Assembly (NCBI GenBank): GCA_028278035.1
Contig: JANQFC010000026.1
Location: 82,327 to 146,326 of the forward strand
DNA from: Chlamydiales bacterium
GTDB lineage: Bacteria; Chlamydiota; Chlamydiia; Chlamydiales; SM23-39
Reading direction: 5' to 3'
DNA length: 64,000 nt
The translations under genes and the position numbers were made by a program. Positions 17,238-26,711 of the stretch are shown here, piece by piece. The stretch's first letter is position 1, and the number at the start of each line of letters is the position of its first letter. The notes under the pieces were generated by a model that was not told the DNA's origin, made no database searches, and saw only the letters and a program-made list of their open reading frames with translations.

Positions 17238-17753
17238 ATGTCTGGTGTAATGAATGCATTAGAGTTTCGAAAAGCGCAAACTATGAAATTTAAAGAGGCT
17301 CTAGCTGCTGATCGTCAACGTATTCAAGCAATAATTGCAGAACGTTTTTGTGTCCAAGAGCAATCTTTTTTACTGCAAAAAAGCTCAGATTTAGTGTTAT
17401 CGGGAAGATTATCTATTAGATCTGGTAGTCCATCAGACAGTGAAAATAAATCTCCTCAAACAGCAACAAGAAGAAAAAGACATATAAACTATTTAGGTAA
17501 AAATTATCCTTTAGATCAAGAAGGTTTAGAAACACTGTCTACACAAGATTTACATTTAGTTTGGAATTTAATAGATTTTAATAAAAAAAAGATTATAGCC
17601 AATCCAGCGTGTTTGAGAAGTAGAAAAAATGTAGAATGGGTAGATATTTTTACAAAGGCTGCAAAAGTTATTGTAAATATCTTAAGGCAAAGAAAGCAGG
17701 TAGACTTTAGAAGTTTTTCAGATAGAATAGAGAATACTTTGCAACAAAGATAA
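17238..17753 (+). CDS. Unknown basic soluble protein (171 aa)
   Basis: I do not recognise this protein. It is hydrophilic, with a Ser-rich low-complexity segment and a basic ATRRKRH patch near residues 75-82. Helical regions follow (residues about 95-170) with no membrane segment. An AGGGAG site lies upstream of the ATG. It ends 30 nt from the convergent nucleotide transporter gene. Arg/Gln-rich composition and isolation suggest a lineage-specific protein; no function is proposed. Confidence 0.55.
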   Translation: MSGVMNALEFRKAQTMKFKEALAADRQRIQAIIAERFCVQEQSFLLQKSSDLVLSGRLSIRSGSPSDSENKSPQTATRRKRHINYLGKNYPLDQEGLETLSTQDLHLVWNLIDFNKKKIIANPACLRSRKNVEWVDIFTKAAKVIVNILRQRKQVDFRSFSDRIENTLQQR

Positions 17754-17783
17754 AAAATACTCTCTAATTAAATAATAATTTTT

Positions 17784-19340
17784 TTAGTTTTTCTGCACTT
17801 CTAATTTAGTACTTTTTTTGGGTGTTGCTGAAAGCTCTTCAAATCTTTTGGATAAAGACTTAATAGCTGACAGCCAAAACGGCATGATCAGTATTAATAT
17901 TGCAAAGATATAAATAGATGCTCCCATCGGTGTTGCGAAGATCATTAATAAAAACTGCATCATAGCAGAGCTTCCTGATTTACCAAGTCTTGAGCCAATT
18001 CCGTCGATAGCGGATTTGCCTTGGAGTTTTTCTGAGGGAGAAAGAGGAATAAACGCCATTTCTTTGGTATCGTCAAATAAAGTGTATTTAAAAGCTCTGG
18101 AGAAGATATTTTGAAGAGAACCGAAAAATACGGTCAAAACTAGGGGAGATATTCCGATTACTGCAACCCCAATATTTACAGAGACCGCGTATTTTTTTAA
18201 AAATAAAAAATAAAAAAATCCAAGTCCTGTAATTATCATTGCTATAGGAGTGATAAGAGCTGCTGTTTTCCAGCCTAAACGTCTTACTACATTACCGGAA
18301 ATCAGATAAGAAGAAACTGCAGCAATAATTCCTGTTAAATAAGTAATTTTACTCATATATGCCGTATATGCTGAAGAACTTGGATAAAGCTCTTTAATTT
18401 GCGACTTCCAAAGAATTTCAGTGGAATTTATAAAGATATTATAAGAAAGGACCATTATGGTTATGCAAAGCACATATTTCGATTTGAAGATATAAAGAAT
18501 ACTTTCTTTTAAAGAAATTTTTTGCTTTCCCTTATTTTTAATATCACTTCCCATAAGGTATCTATTTGGGAAAACGAATTTATGAAGGTACTTATATAAA
18601 ATAATTATTACTATTCCGCATAGGATAATTAAGCTTATGAATATAAACATTTTTTCATCCCAAGAGGAGTTGTAACCTAAGAAAGTAGCTATTCTGTTCA
18701 TTGCATTAGAAGGTAAAATTGTCTGGGTTGCAAGTCTTTCCCCTAAAATTCCTGATATTACTCCGGCTAGGTTTCGAGATATTCCGAAAAATGCGTAGAA
18801 TCTTTTTGCTTCTCCTATAGATAGGACATCTACTACAAACATCCATAACAATAATGACAGCATAATAGTTGACCAGGCTTCTGCCATAATATAGAATATG
18901 GCAAAAGGCCAGTATCTAATAATAGCTATAAAACCCTTAAATCCGAGAGGGAGTTTTGAGGTTAAGAAGTTTGCGAAAGTATGCAATTGGAACGTCTCTC
19001 CTTTGGGATATAAGAAAAATATAAATAATGCAAAAAAACCTAGAAAGATACTTGTCATTACATAAAAGATGTTTTCTCTATTGAACTTAGAAGAGAGTTT
19101 TGTGAATAAAAGGGTAAGCATTATGGCGGAGGGCAGTATTACCCAGACTTTTAAATAAGGTATTACTTCTGCACCGGATTCGGGTGCTGTTATCATTAAA
19201 GTATCTTTTAGGATTTTTAAGAGGTGATAATTGAAGGAAATTAAAAAAAAGAGAATGGATATTGGAATGAACTTTTTCAGTTCATGTCCAAACACCGGCC
19301 ATAAAAACGATCTGAGTTTGCCGAAACTCTTCTCGTCCAT
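17784..19340 (-). CDS. npt: Tlc/Npt-family nucleotide transporter
   Basis: The 518-residue protein has 11-12 transmembrane helices. It opens like chlamydial, rickettsial and plastid ADP/ATP translocases: a short polar start (LRSFLWPVFGHELKKFIP), then FFLISFNYHLLKILKDTLMI, the conserved L-K-D-T-L signature. Later family features include EAWSTIMLSLL and DDTKEMAFIPL near residue 395. These carriers import host ATP in exchange for ADP or take up other nucleotides; which subtype (Npt1 or Npt2) cannot be fixed by eye. A strong hairpin covers the start region. Confidence 0.92.
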   Translation of the reverse strand: MDEKSFGKLRSFLWPVFGHELKKFIPISILFFLISFNYHLLKILKDTLMITAPESGAEVIPYLKVWVILPSAIMLTLLFTKLSSKFNRENIFYVMTSIFLGFFALFIFFLYPKGETFQLHTFANFLTSKLPLGFKGFIAIIRYWPFAIFYIMAEAWSTIMLSLLLWMFVVDVLSIGEAKRFYAFFGISRNLAGVISGILGERLATQTILPSNAMNRIATFLGYNSSWDEKMFIFISLIILCGIVIIILYKYLHKFVFPNRYLMGSDIKNKGKQKISLKESILYIFKSKYVLCITIMVLSYNIFINSTEILWKSQIKELYPSSSAYTAYMSKITYLTGIIAAVSSYLISGNVVRRLGWKTAALITPIAMIITGLGFFYFLFLKKYAVSVNIGVAVIGISPLVLTVFFGSLQNIFSRAFKYTLFDDTKEMAFIPLSPSEKLQGKSAIDGIGSRLGKSGSSAMMQFLLMIFATPMGASIYIFAILILIMPFWLSAIKSLSKRFEELSATPKKSTKLEVQKN

Positions 19341-19377
19341 TAAGGCCTCGTTTGATTATTAATAATTCGAGGCTTAA
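19341..19377 (-). promoter_or_regulatory. 5' UTR hairpin over the npt ribosome-binding site
   Basis: On the minus strand TTAAGCCTCG pairs with CGAGGC-C-TTAA, a 10-bp stem with one bulged C. An AT-rich inner stem (ATTATTAATAAT) fills the loop. The downstream arm holds the only Shine-Dalgarno-like GAGG and runs up to the ATG at 19340. Translation of the transporter could therefore be controlled by opening of this hairpin, or the palindrome could be a repressor site. Confidence 0.5.
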
Positions 19378-19550
19378 TAAATTCTTCTCCTTTTAAAAAA
19401 TTTATCTACTTCTGCTATACAATATAACTATGTAATCATTATATGTCACTGGAAAAAAATATATTTTTTTTCAAACAATTTTTTAAATTGTGTTTTTACG
19501 AAATCAGGAATAAAATATAGCTGCAATTAATAAGAAAGGGGGATGATAAA

Positions 19551-19985
19551 ATGGCTAATAAGTTCATATTATATCTCAAAAAACATTGGATAGTTGTTAT
19601 AAATATTTTAATAATTGCATTTTCTTTTTATTTCATTTGGCACTCAGAAAAATTTCAAGAAAAAATTGCCCCTAAAAATTTTTGGGAAAATAAAGTAAAT
19701 AATTTAGAGAGTTCTATAAAAAAAGATAGATTGAAAATAAAAAATTTAGAACTCAGTTTGGAAAAAGAAAAGAGTTTTTGCGAATATCATGCTCAGGAAG
19801 CTGAGATCCAGGCTGAAGCATCCGGTCAGGATTTTAATAGGTCTTTGATGTGCATAAATGAAGAACATAGAAAAAGATTAGATGAAATCCAAAATGAACT
19901 GAAAGAGCTGAAACAAAATGAAAAAGAAATAGAACAAAAATTAATGAAGGCTATAGGAAAATTAAAATCAGTGTCTCTTCAGTAG
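19551..19985 (+). CDS. Membrane-anchored coiled-coil protein (144 aa)
   Basis: The family is unknown. One transmembrane helix (about residues 13-30) is followed by a long charged region from residue 45 to the end. This region has heptad spacing and few prolines, a predicted coiled coil interrupted around residues 80-98. An AAAGGGGG site precedes the ATG. Its 3' end overlaps the convergent sulfatase-fold gene by 18 nt. A periplasmic or cytoplasmic tether is possible. Confidence 0.6.
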   Translation: MANKFILYLKKHWIVVINILIIAFSFYFIWHSEKFQEKIAPKNFWENKVNNLESSIKKDRLKIKNLELSLEKEKSFCEYHAQEAEIQAEASGQDFNRSLMCINEEHRKRLDEIQNELKELKQNEKEIEQKLMKAIGKLKSVSLQ

Positions 19986-21761
19986 TTTTTCAAAGGATTT
20001 TTCGGCTTTAATATTTACATTGTCATAATTATCTAAAAATTCAATCTCAGTAGTATTTTTTGTGAAATTTAATTTTGCATGTATATTTTCATTTGAGTGG
20101 ATCAGTATTTCATTGGGCATAAATGCTCCGTTTTGATTAACGGATATAGTATAGGGGATTGTTTTATTGAATATTGACTCTCCATCAAAAAAAGAAGAAG
20201 TATCTTCTTTTATTACATCGGATAATATTGTAGGCATAATATCTATGTGAGATGCCATATTGCTTACGGGATCTTTTTTATGCAGTTTGAAAAAGATAGG
20301 AACAGAAGTTTGCGTGTCATTTAATTGCGAGGAATGAAATAAAGCTCCGTTTTCATCAAACTCTTCTGCGTGATCTCCTGTTAGTGCAATAATAGCATCA
20401 TCATATAAATTGGTTTCTTTAAGAGTGTGAATAACAGAGCCGAAAAGCTGATCTATGAAGTGTACAGCATTTTTGTATCTGTTTATTACTAATGGAAGAT
20501 CTTTTCTTGAATGGCTCAGCGTTATGTAATTTATATGATTTGCAACTGGCTGGAAATGAGTTTTTCCAAGCCAGCTGTATTCGGAGTGTGTTGAGTCTAA
20601 AAATACAACAAAGATATTAGAGTCTTTATTTTGTTTGAGATCTGTATTTAGCTTATTTATAACTTCTTTATCTCTTATTGCCGGATTGTTGGATATAGTG
20701 GACAAATCATAAAAATTATCGGCTAATATTTTGTTTTTACCAAATAAAAGCTCATCCATTTTAAAGTATGTCATTTCAGCTGAAGTATAGACATTTATTT
20801 TGTAGCCTAGTTTTTTTAAAATATTTAAAGGAATACTTCCTTTGGTGCTATTTTTATTGGCATGAGCCCAATATATGGGGTAATTTGAGTGAAAAATAGA
20901 ATACCAGGAAATTTGTGTTGCATTAGCTGCTGAAAAAGATTTTTCAAAAGAAATATTTTCTTGGGAAAAATTATATAAGTTAGGAGTTGTTTTTTTATTT
21001 ATGAAATCCTTTCTGAAAGTTTCTACCACAAAAATAAAAATATTAGGCTTATGATCGGCTGTAATTGTTTGGTTGTGTATTTTATTTAGAAGCTTTTCTT
21101 CTTTAGGATAATCTTTTAATGTAGCTTTTACAGATTTTTTATTTTTGTACATTGATAAAATAGATGAGCCCAAAGGCATTTTCATCTGATTTTGGTGAAT
21201 ATATATGTTTTTAGAATTTTTAAAATAAATATCTAGTGAAATAATTGTAAGAAATAAAAATAAAATTGACAAAAGTAAATTTCTTGCAGTAATTTTAATA
21301 GGTTTTTTTAAACTGATTTTGTTTGTGATTTGGTACGTTGCAATGCCTATAATAGGAATAGTTATAAAAGCTATCAGGGCGCAAAATGAAATTATTAGAT
21401 TTAAGTTGAGAGCTCTAAATGTAATGATCATGTTTTCAAAGCCTGCAAAGAAAAATGATTTCATTGCAAACATCAAAGATGTTTTCATAAGGCCTATTAA
21501 TATGAAATTAGCAAAATAGATCAAAAGCATAAAAGAAAAAAAACCAAGAAAAATGTACTTTACAGGTTTAGATTTTATTTTGCTTATTATATACATTATA
21601 GAAGTTGTAATTAGTGCTGCTTGCAGGGTTGAGTACAAAAAAAATGTTAAATTAGTTTTGAAAGAACTAAAAAATAACAGGTAGCAAAAAGCGGAAATAA
21701 AAAATATATAGTTTATAGAAATTTTTATTTTTTCTTCTTTTTTTAAAAATGATTTAAACAT
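19968..21761 (-). CDS. Membrane sulfatase-fold transferase 1 (EptA/LTA synthase-like)
   Basis: The 597-residue protein has about five N-terminal membrane helices (to about residue 175) and an extracytoplasmic alkaline-phosphatase-like domain. Domain motifs are PNIFIFVVETFRKDF (metal site), NATQISWYS (candidate Thr/Ser nucleophile), LTGDHAEEFDENG and FHSSQL (metal ligands). Relatives transfer phosphoethanolamine or phosphoglycerol to lipid A or surface glycans. A paralogue at 23304-25181 has the same layout and orientation, with the thioredoxin reductase fusion between them. Substrate cannot be predicted. Confidence 0.82.
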   Translation of the reverse strand: MFKSFLKKEEKIKISINYIFFISAFCYLLFFSSFKTNLTFFLYSTLQAALITTSIMYIISKIKSKPVKYIFLGFFSFMLLIYFANFILIGLMKTSLMFAMKSFFFAGFENMIITFRALNLNLIISFCALIAFITIPIIGIATYQITNKISLKKPIKITARNLLLSILFLFLTIISLDIYFKNSKNIYIHQNQMKMPLGSSILSMYKNKKSVKATLKDYPKEEKLLNKIHNQTITADHKPNIFIFVVETFRKDFINKKTTPNLYNFSQENISFEKSFSAANATQISWYSIFHSNYPIYWAHANKNSTKGSIPLNILKKLGYKINVYTSAEMTYFKMDELLFGKNKILADNFYDLSTISNNPAIRDKEVINKLNTDLKQNKDSNIFVVFLDSTHSEYSWLGKTHFQPVANHINYITLSHSRKDLPLVINRYKNAVHFIDQLFGSVIHTLKETNLYDDAIIALTGDHAEEFDENGALFHSSQLNDTQTSVPIFFKLHKKDPVSNMASHIDIMPTILSDVIKEDTSSFFDGESIFNKTIPYTISVNQNGAFMPNEILIHSNENIHAKLNFTKNTTEIEFLDNYDNVNIKAEKSFEKLLKRH

Positions 21762-21869
21762 AACAATAAATATAGCTTATTTTATATTATGAAATTATAC
21801 CGAACTTTTTTTGTTTTTAACAAGTGTATAGCTGTTGTATTGTAATTTATATATGAAAAGAGGTGTTGT

Positions 21870-23303
21870 ATGAAAAATCTTATTATTGCTTTTTTATTGT
21901 TTTTTAGTGCTTTGAATGCTTTTGCTGAGGAAATAAAGCCTACTTCTTGCAAAGACAGTGAATTTTGTGTTGCTATATTAGGAGGAGGGATCGGAGCTTT
22001 GACCTCAGGAATATATTTAGCAAGAGCTGGATATAAGCCGATTATTATTGAAGGAAATATTCCAGGAGGGTTGATCACCCAGTCTCACTCTGTTGAAAAT
22101 TGGCCGGGGGAAATGAAAATAACAGGAGTGGAGTTAATGGATAAGATCAGAGACCAGGCCGAATCCAATGGTTGTGTTATTATTTCAAAAGAAGTGATAT
22201 CAGTAGATTTTTCTAAAAAACCTTTTATTGTTAAAGTTAGAGATCTTTATAGAAAAGATCAGATAGATGATATAAAAGCTAGAGGCTGTATTATTGCAAT
22301 GGGCACCTCTTCTAATTATATCAATGTTCCGGGCGAGCAGGTTTATTGGGGCAAGGGGGTCTCTAACTGTGCTGTTTGTGATGGCTCTTTATATAAAGAT
22401 AAGATTGTTGCTGTAATAGGAGGAGGGGATGCTGCAGTAATAGAAGCTAATTATTTATCAAATATTGCAAAAAAAGTTTTTTTGATTGTAAGGTCCGATA
22501 AATTAAAAGCTACGGAAAAGCAAAGGTTAGATAAGCTGCAAAAAATAGAAAACATTGAATTTTTGTATAACACTAATATTGTTCAAATTACAGGGGATGA
22601 AGATAATGTTTCCAATTTAGTTTTAAAAGATAAAAAAAAGACTTTTAATTTAGAGGTAGATGGTGTTTTTTTAGCAGTAGGGTCTACTCCTAACACTCAA
22701 CTTTTTAAAAACAAGCTGTCCTTAGATGCCAAAGGTTATATTAAAGTAGAAAAAAATCAAAAGACTTCTATTGAAGGAGTTTTTGCTTTAGGAGACATTG
22801 TAGATCCGGAATATAAACAGGCTATAACAGCTGCCGGAGACGGAGCAAAAGCTGCTATTTCAGCACAGAAGTATTTAGAAAAATATTCTAAGTCTAAAAA
22901 TCAGAAGATCAATAATAGATTTTCTTTTGATCAGTCGGTCGTTGCTATTAATGATAAAAATCAATTTGATGAAGAAGTAAATAATTCTGATCTTCCTGTT
23001 ATTATTGATTTTTATGCTTCCTGGTGCAGACCATGTCAAAGAATAGCTCCTTTTATTGAACAGGTATCTGCTAGATTAAAAGGTAAAGTCAAAGTAGTAA
23101 AGATTAATATTGAGAAGTTACGTGATATTGCACAAAAATATAAGGTAAGTGCTATGCCGGCAATTGTTGTTTTAGATAAAAATCAAAACTTTTTATTTAA
23201 AGAAGTTGGGCCAAGCGGTATTTCAGATGTAATGACAGCACTAGAAAGAATGAATGATAAATCTCCTGAGGAAATAAACAAGTATTTGAAAAGTTTGAAG
23301 TAG
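21870..23303 (+). CDS. Thioredoxin reductase-thioredoxin fusion with signal peptide
   Basis: Residues 1-19 form a clear signal peptide (MKNLIIAFLLFFSALNAFA, cleavage before EE). The reductase part (about 30-335) has the FAD-binding GGGIGALTSG, the redox centre CAVCDG at about 167-172, NADPH-binding GGGDAAVIEA, and the FAD-II motif ALGDIVD. A full thioredoxin domain follows (about 355-477), with ASWCRPC at 383-389 (WCRPC instead of WCGPC) and the cis-proline AMPA. Fusions of this type are known in Mycobacterium leprae, but an exported one is unusual because NADPH is cytoplasmic. AGAGGTG precedes the ATG. Confidence 0.88.
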   Translation: MKNLIIAFLLFFSALNAFAEEIKPTSCKDSEFCVAILGGGIGALTSGIYLARAGYKPIIIEGNIPGGLITQSHSVENWPGEMKITGVELMDKIRDQAESNGCVIISKEVISVDFSKKPFIVKVRDLYRKDQIDDIKARGCIIAMGTSSNYINVPGEQVYWGKGVSNCAVCDGSLYKDKIVAVIGGGDAAVIEANYLSNIAKKVFLIVRSDKLKATEKQRLDKLQKIENIEFLYNTNIVQITGDEDNVSNLVLKDKKKTFNLEVDGVFLAVGSTPNTQLFKNKLSLDAKGYIKVEKNQKTSIEGVFALGDIVDPEYKQAITAAGDGAKAAISAQKYLEKYSKSKNQKINNRFSFDQSVVAINDKNQFDEEVNNSDLPVIIDFYASWCRPCQRIAPFIEQVSARLKGKVKVVKINIEKLRDIAQKYKVSAMPAIVVLDKNQNFLFKEVGPSGISDVMTALERMNDKSPEEINKYLKSLK

Positions 23304-25181
23304 TCAATCGGAGATTTTTTCTAAAGCCTTTTGAAAAGGCTGTAGATCTTCTTTTGTAGGAATGGGGACCATCTGATTATTTTCATTTTTTAAAGAGACG
23401 ATTTTTAAATGCTGTTTTTTGAAAATGTCTTTATTATTTTTAAAGCGAAGCGTTAATTTTTTGCCATCTTTAAAGATGAAGAACTCGAAGGGAGTTCTGC
23501 TTGCATTGTATCTTGTTGTTATAACATATGGCCAGCTGTTATTATCAAAAATAGAAGAGCCTTTCAAAAGACTTTTAAAAATATTTTTTCCAAAAATATA
23601 TTCGAAAATACTGGGAAAAACGTCCATATGACAAATAGTTGTTTTATTATTTGCAATAGCTTTGCAATTGTTCGGAAATTTTAGGTAGATTGGGATTTTA
23701 GTTTGTGCTGCACTTAAGTGAGAGCAATGGAATAAATGCCCTTCATCATAAAACTCTTCTCCATGGTCCCCTAATATTACAATTATTGAATTTTCGTAGA
23801 GATTTTTTTGTTTTAGATCTGCAATAAAATTTTTAATAAGAGAATCTACATAATTAATGGAATTTTTATATCTGTTCTCAATTAAATAGACATCTTTTTT
23901 AGAGATGTTTATGTAGTCTATATTTTCTAATATCGGTTTGAATTTAATATGATCTTTTGGAAAGCTGTAGATGAAATGGGTTGCATCTAAAAATGCAATT
24001 TGAATGTTGGGATTATTTTTGTTAATATTATGATGCATAGCATTTAAAACATCTTTATCTGACTCATAGGCTTCTTTTGGATGGTAATGGGGGTATAGAT
24101 TAAAAATATTGGCCAGATAATTGCTTTTACCGAAAAGCACCTCTCTCATAGAATAATATTTAAGTTCAGGTGCTGAAAATATATTTATGCTATAACCTAT
24201 TTTTTTTAATATATTTAAAGTTGGACTTCCTGATGTCCAATTGCTGTCTTTTATATGTTTCCATAAATATGGATATTCGGAATAGAATAAAGAAAACCAG
24301 GAATGGTGAGTAGCATTTGCATTTGCTATTGAATGCTTAAAAGAAATATTTTCTTTTCTAAATTGAGAAATAGTCGGGGCTATTTCTTCGGTGAGGTAAT
24401 CTTCTCTTAAACTTTCAATTATAAATAAATAAATATTTGGTCGGTTAACTGGTTTTAATTTTTTTTGGGATAGATATTTGATGACTTGTTTTTCTGATTT
24501 AGGTTTTTTTATACCTACAGGCTCTTGTATGTTCAAGGATTTAGGTTGAAGAAAGGTAATTTTCCAAGGAAGTGTTCTTTGGTATGTTAAATAAGAATAA
24601 GAAGTTATTGAGCTCGATGTAGAAAAATCCCATATACATAAAGCTAGGGGAATACAGAAAAATGCCTGCATGAACTGTTCATGATAAAGAACGAAGTCCA
24701 TTTTAATAGTAAGTTTGTCGGTAATTTTATATAAAAAGATTCCTATGAAAGGTATTGAAAGGGTAAAAATACCAAATATTATCCATAAATAATAAGGGAT
24801 TCCTGTCGTATGCAACATTTCTAAAAAATTTTCTAAGTTTTCATCTAATGCTAAGTCCAGCCCTTCCCAAAAGGTCATATCCATAATTTTTAAAATAACA
24901 AAGTCTATTATGTGGCAGACAAAAAATATAAAAGTAAAGGCAATAAAGATATTAAACATCTTTTTGTGTGTATATTTTTTTAAGAAGTACGCTATGAGAG
25001 CAAACCCTAAGACTTCTAACGTTAACTGTCCATATGAGTATATTATGAAAAACGTCTGAGCATAAGAAGAAGTGGTAGTTGTTTTTAAATGCAGCACACT
25101 GAAAGTAGATATAATACACAAAAGTATTAAAAAAAATCCGAAATAAATATAATTTATATGTATTGGATATTTCCCTTTCAT
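23304..25181 (-). CDS. Membrane sulfatase-fold transferase 2
   Basis: The 625-residue paralogue of the protein at 19968 has N-terminal membrane helices (to about residue 200), then the catalytic domain. The domain shows NIYLFIIESLREDY, NATHHSWFSLF (candidate nucleophile), ILGDHGEEFYDEGHLFH and SHLSAAQTKIP. Its stop abuts that of the convergent thioredoxin reductase fusion. The GDHGEE and HLFHCSH motifs are closer to canonical EptA/LtaS enzymes than in its paralogue. It is likely an envelope phospho- or phosphoethanolamine transferase acting outside the inner membrane. Confidence 0.82.
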   Translation of the reverse strand: MKGKYPIHINYIYFGFFLILLCIISTFSVLHLKTTTTSSYAQTFFIIYSYGQLTLEVLGFALIAYFLKKYTHKKMFNIFIAFTFIFFVCHIIDFVILKIMDMTFWEGLDLALDENLENFLEMLHTTGIPYYLWIIFGIFTLSIPFIGIFLYKITDKLTIKMDFVLYHEQFMQAFFCIPLALCIWDFSTSSSITSYSYLTYQRTLPWKITFLQPKSLNIQEPVGIKKPKSEKQVIKYLSQKKLKPVNRPNIYLFIIESLREDYLTEEIAPTISQFRKENISFKHSIANANATHHSWFSLFYSEYPYLWKHIKDSNWTSGSPTLNILKKIGYSINIFSAPELKYYSMREVLFGKSNYLANIFNLYPHYHPKEAYESDKDVLNAMHHNINKNNPNIQIAFLDATHFIYSFPKDHIKFKPILENIDYINISKKDVYLIENRYKNSINYVDSLIKNFIADLKQKNLYENSIIVILGDHGEEFYDEGHLFHCSHLSAAQTKIPIYLKFPNNCKAIANNKTTICHMDVFPSIFEYIFGKNIFKSLLKGSSIFDNNSWPYVITTRYNASRTPFEFFIFKDGKKLTLRFKNNKDIFKKQHLKIVSLKNENNQMVPIPTKEDLQPFQKALEKISD

Positions 25182-25266
25182 ACTTTTTTGATATCAAAAA
25201 AGATCTTTTATTTTGAAGCCCAAAATGATTAAAATGTTATCCTTATGTAAAAAATAAAAGGAAAAA

Positions 25267-25941
25267 ATGAAATTTTTAAAAGATTTTGGGTTGTATCTTT
25301 TTGATTTTGATGGACTTTTAGTCAATACCGAGTTTATACACTATCAGGCATATATTGATATGCTGAAAAAAAGAGGTTTTGATTTAGACTGGGCTTTTAT
25401 TAAATTTTGTGAGGTGGCTCACTATGATGATCAAAGTTTAAAAGAGGGTATTTATAATAAATTTCCAGATCTTTTAGAAAAGGAACCTAATTGGGAAATT
25501 TTAAGAAAAGAAAAAAATAATATTTATTTATCTTTATTAATTTCTTCTAAAATTGAATTAATGCCGGGAGCAGAAAAATTGTTGAAAGCTTTAGAAAAAG
25601 ACGATATTGCCAGATGTGTGGTTACCAACTCTTCTAAGGATATGATAGATCTTATTAAAAATAGAAATAGTGTTTTGCAATCTATTTCTCACTGGATTAC
25701 AAGAGAAGATTATTTAAATCCCAAACCTGATCCTGAGTGTTATCTGAAAGCTATTCGATTATTTGCTAAAAAAAATGATAAAGTAATTGGTTTTGAAGAT
25801 TCGTTAAGAGGTATAAAAGCCTTAATGCAGACTCCCGCTCAGCCTGTAATGATTGGTGGAGTAAATGATCCTAGAAAAGATGCAATCTTATCTTCTGATG
25901 TTCTACACTTTGAAAGTTTAGAAGATTTTTTAAAGTCTTAA
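25267..25941 (+). CDS. HAD-superfamily hydrolase, beta-phosphoglucomutase-like
   Basis: The 224-residue protein shows all four HAD motifs: nucleophile FDFDGLLVNTE (Asp near residue 14), VVTNSS (motif II), Lys in NPKPDPE (motif III) and GFEDS (motif IV), with a C1 helical cap. Members are sugar-phosphate phosphatases or mutases such as phosphoglycolate phosphatase. In Chlamydia a similar gene (CT464) lies beside truA and ispD. The stop overlaps truA's stop by 4 nt in convergent orientation. Substrate is unknown. Confidence 0.85.
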   Translation: MKFLKDFGLYLFDFDGLLVNTEFIHYQAYIDMLKKRGFDLDWAFIKFCEVAHYDDQSLKEGIYNKFPDLLEKEPNWEILRKEKNNIYLSLLISSKIELMPGAEKLLKALEKDDIARCVVTNSSKDMIDLIKNRNSVLQSISHWITREDYLNPKPDPECYLKAIRLFAKKNDKVIGFEDSLRGIKALMQTPAQPVMIGGVNDPRKDAILSSDVLHFESLEDFLKS

Positions 25942-26711
25942 TATATTACTTTTATTAAAGTAAGTCCATGTGCTGGTACAGCGTATTTTGCTTTAGTTCG
26001 GTCTTTTGCTTTTAATATTTTAGGGATTTCATCGATAGAAATTTTTCCAGAGGCGGCTTCTAAAAGAGTGCCTGTTATGTTTCTTATCATTTTATATAAA
26101 AATCCATCTGCTTCAAATTCTAGGATTACACCTTCAGATGTTTTTATAACATTTAATTTTTTTAATGTTTTAATAGGCTTGTTTTTTGCGCAGCCTTGGT
26201 CTGTTTTGTTTGCAAAGGATGTGAAATCATGCGTCCCTATAAATTTTTCAGTAGCTTTTATCAGTAGGTCTGTATCAATTTTTTGTTTGGGTTTATATGT
26301 ATACTTTCTTGTAAAAGGGTTTTGGGTATCATTCAAACATAATTTATATTGGTATATTTTTCCCTTGGCGCTGTACCTTGCATGAAAATTATTTTTTGCA
26401 GGCTCTATTTTTGTAATTCTAATATCTTCGGGAAGAAGAGAATTAAGTGAGTATTTGAATTTTTTAAGATTGATTTTTTTATCAGTTGAAAAATGAGCGA
26501 TTTGCGCTTTTGCATGAACTTTAGCGTCTGTCCTGCCAGCTCCTATTATGTTAATTTTTTCTCTTAAACATGTTTGTATGGCCTTTTCAATTAGACTTTG
26601 AATAGATATTTTTTTGGGTTGGATCTGCCAGCCGAAATAGTCGGTTCCATCGTAAGAAATTGTAATTTTATATATTTTTTCAGAGGATGTTTTTTGCATA
26701 GTTAAGGTCAT
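25938..26711 (-). CDS. truA: tRNA pseudouridine(38-40) synthase
   Basis: TruA isomerises uridines 38-40 in the anticodon stem-loop. The 257-residue protein has the catalytic Asp in GAGRTDAKVHA (about residue 62) and the typical start YKITISYDGTDYFGWQ. The conserved FL-Y-K-M-I-R-N motif lies near residue 210. The start overlaps ispD by 32 nt if the first ATG (26711) is used; an ATG at 26699 is also possible. Translation is likely coupled to ispD, as in Chlamydia CT462-CT463. Confidence 0.93.
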   Translation of the reverse strand: MTLTMQKTSSEKIYKITISYDGTDYFGWQIQPKKISIQSLIEKAIQTCLREKINIIGAGRTDAKVHAKAQIAHFSTDKKINLKKFKYSLNSLLPEDIRITKIEPAKNNFHARYSAKGKIYQYKLCLNDTQNPFTRKYTYKPKQKIDTDLLIKATEKFIGTHDFTSFANKTDQGCAKNKPIKTLKKLNVIKTSEGVILEFEADGFLYKMIRNITGTLLEAASGKISIDEIPKILKAKDRTKAKYAVPAHGLTLIKVIY

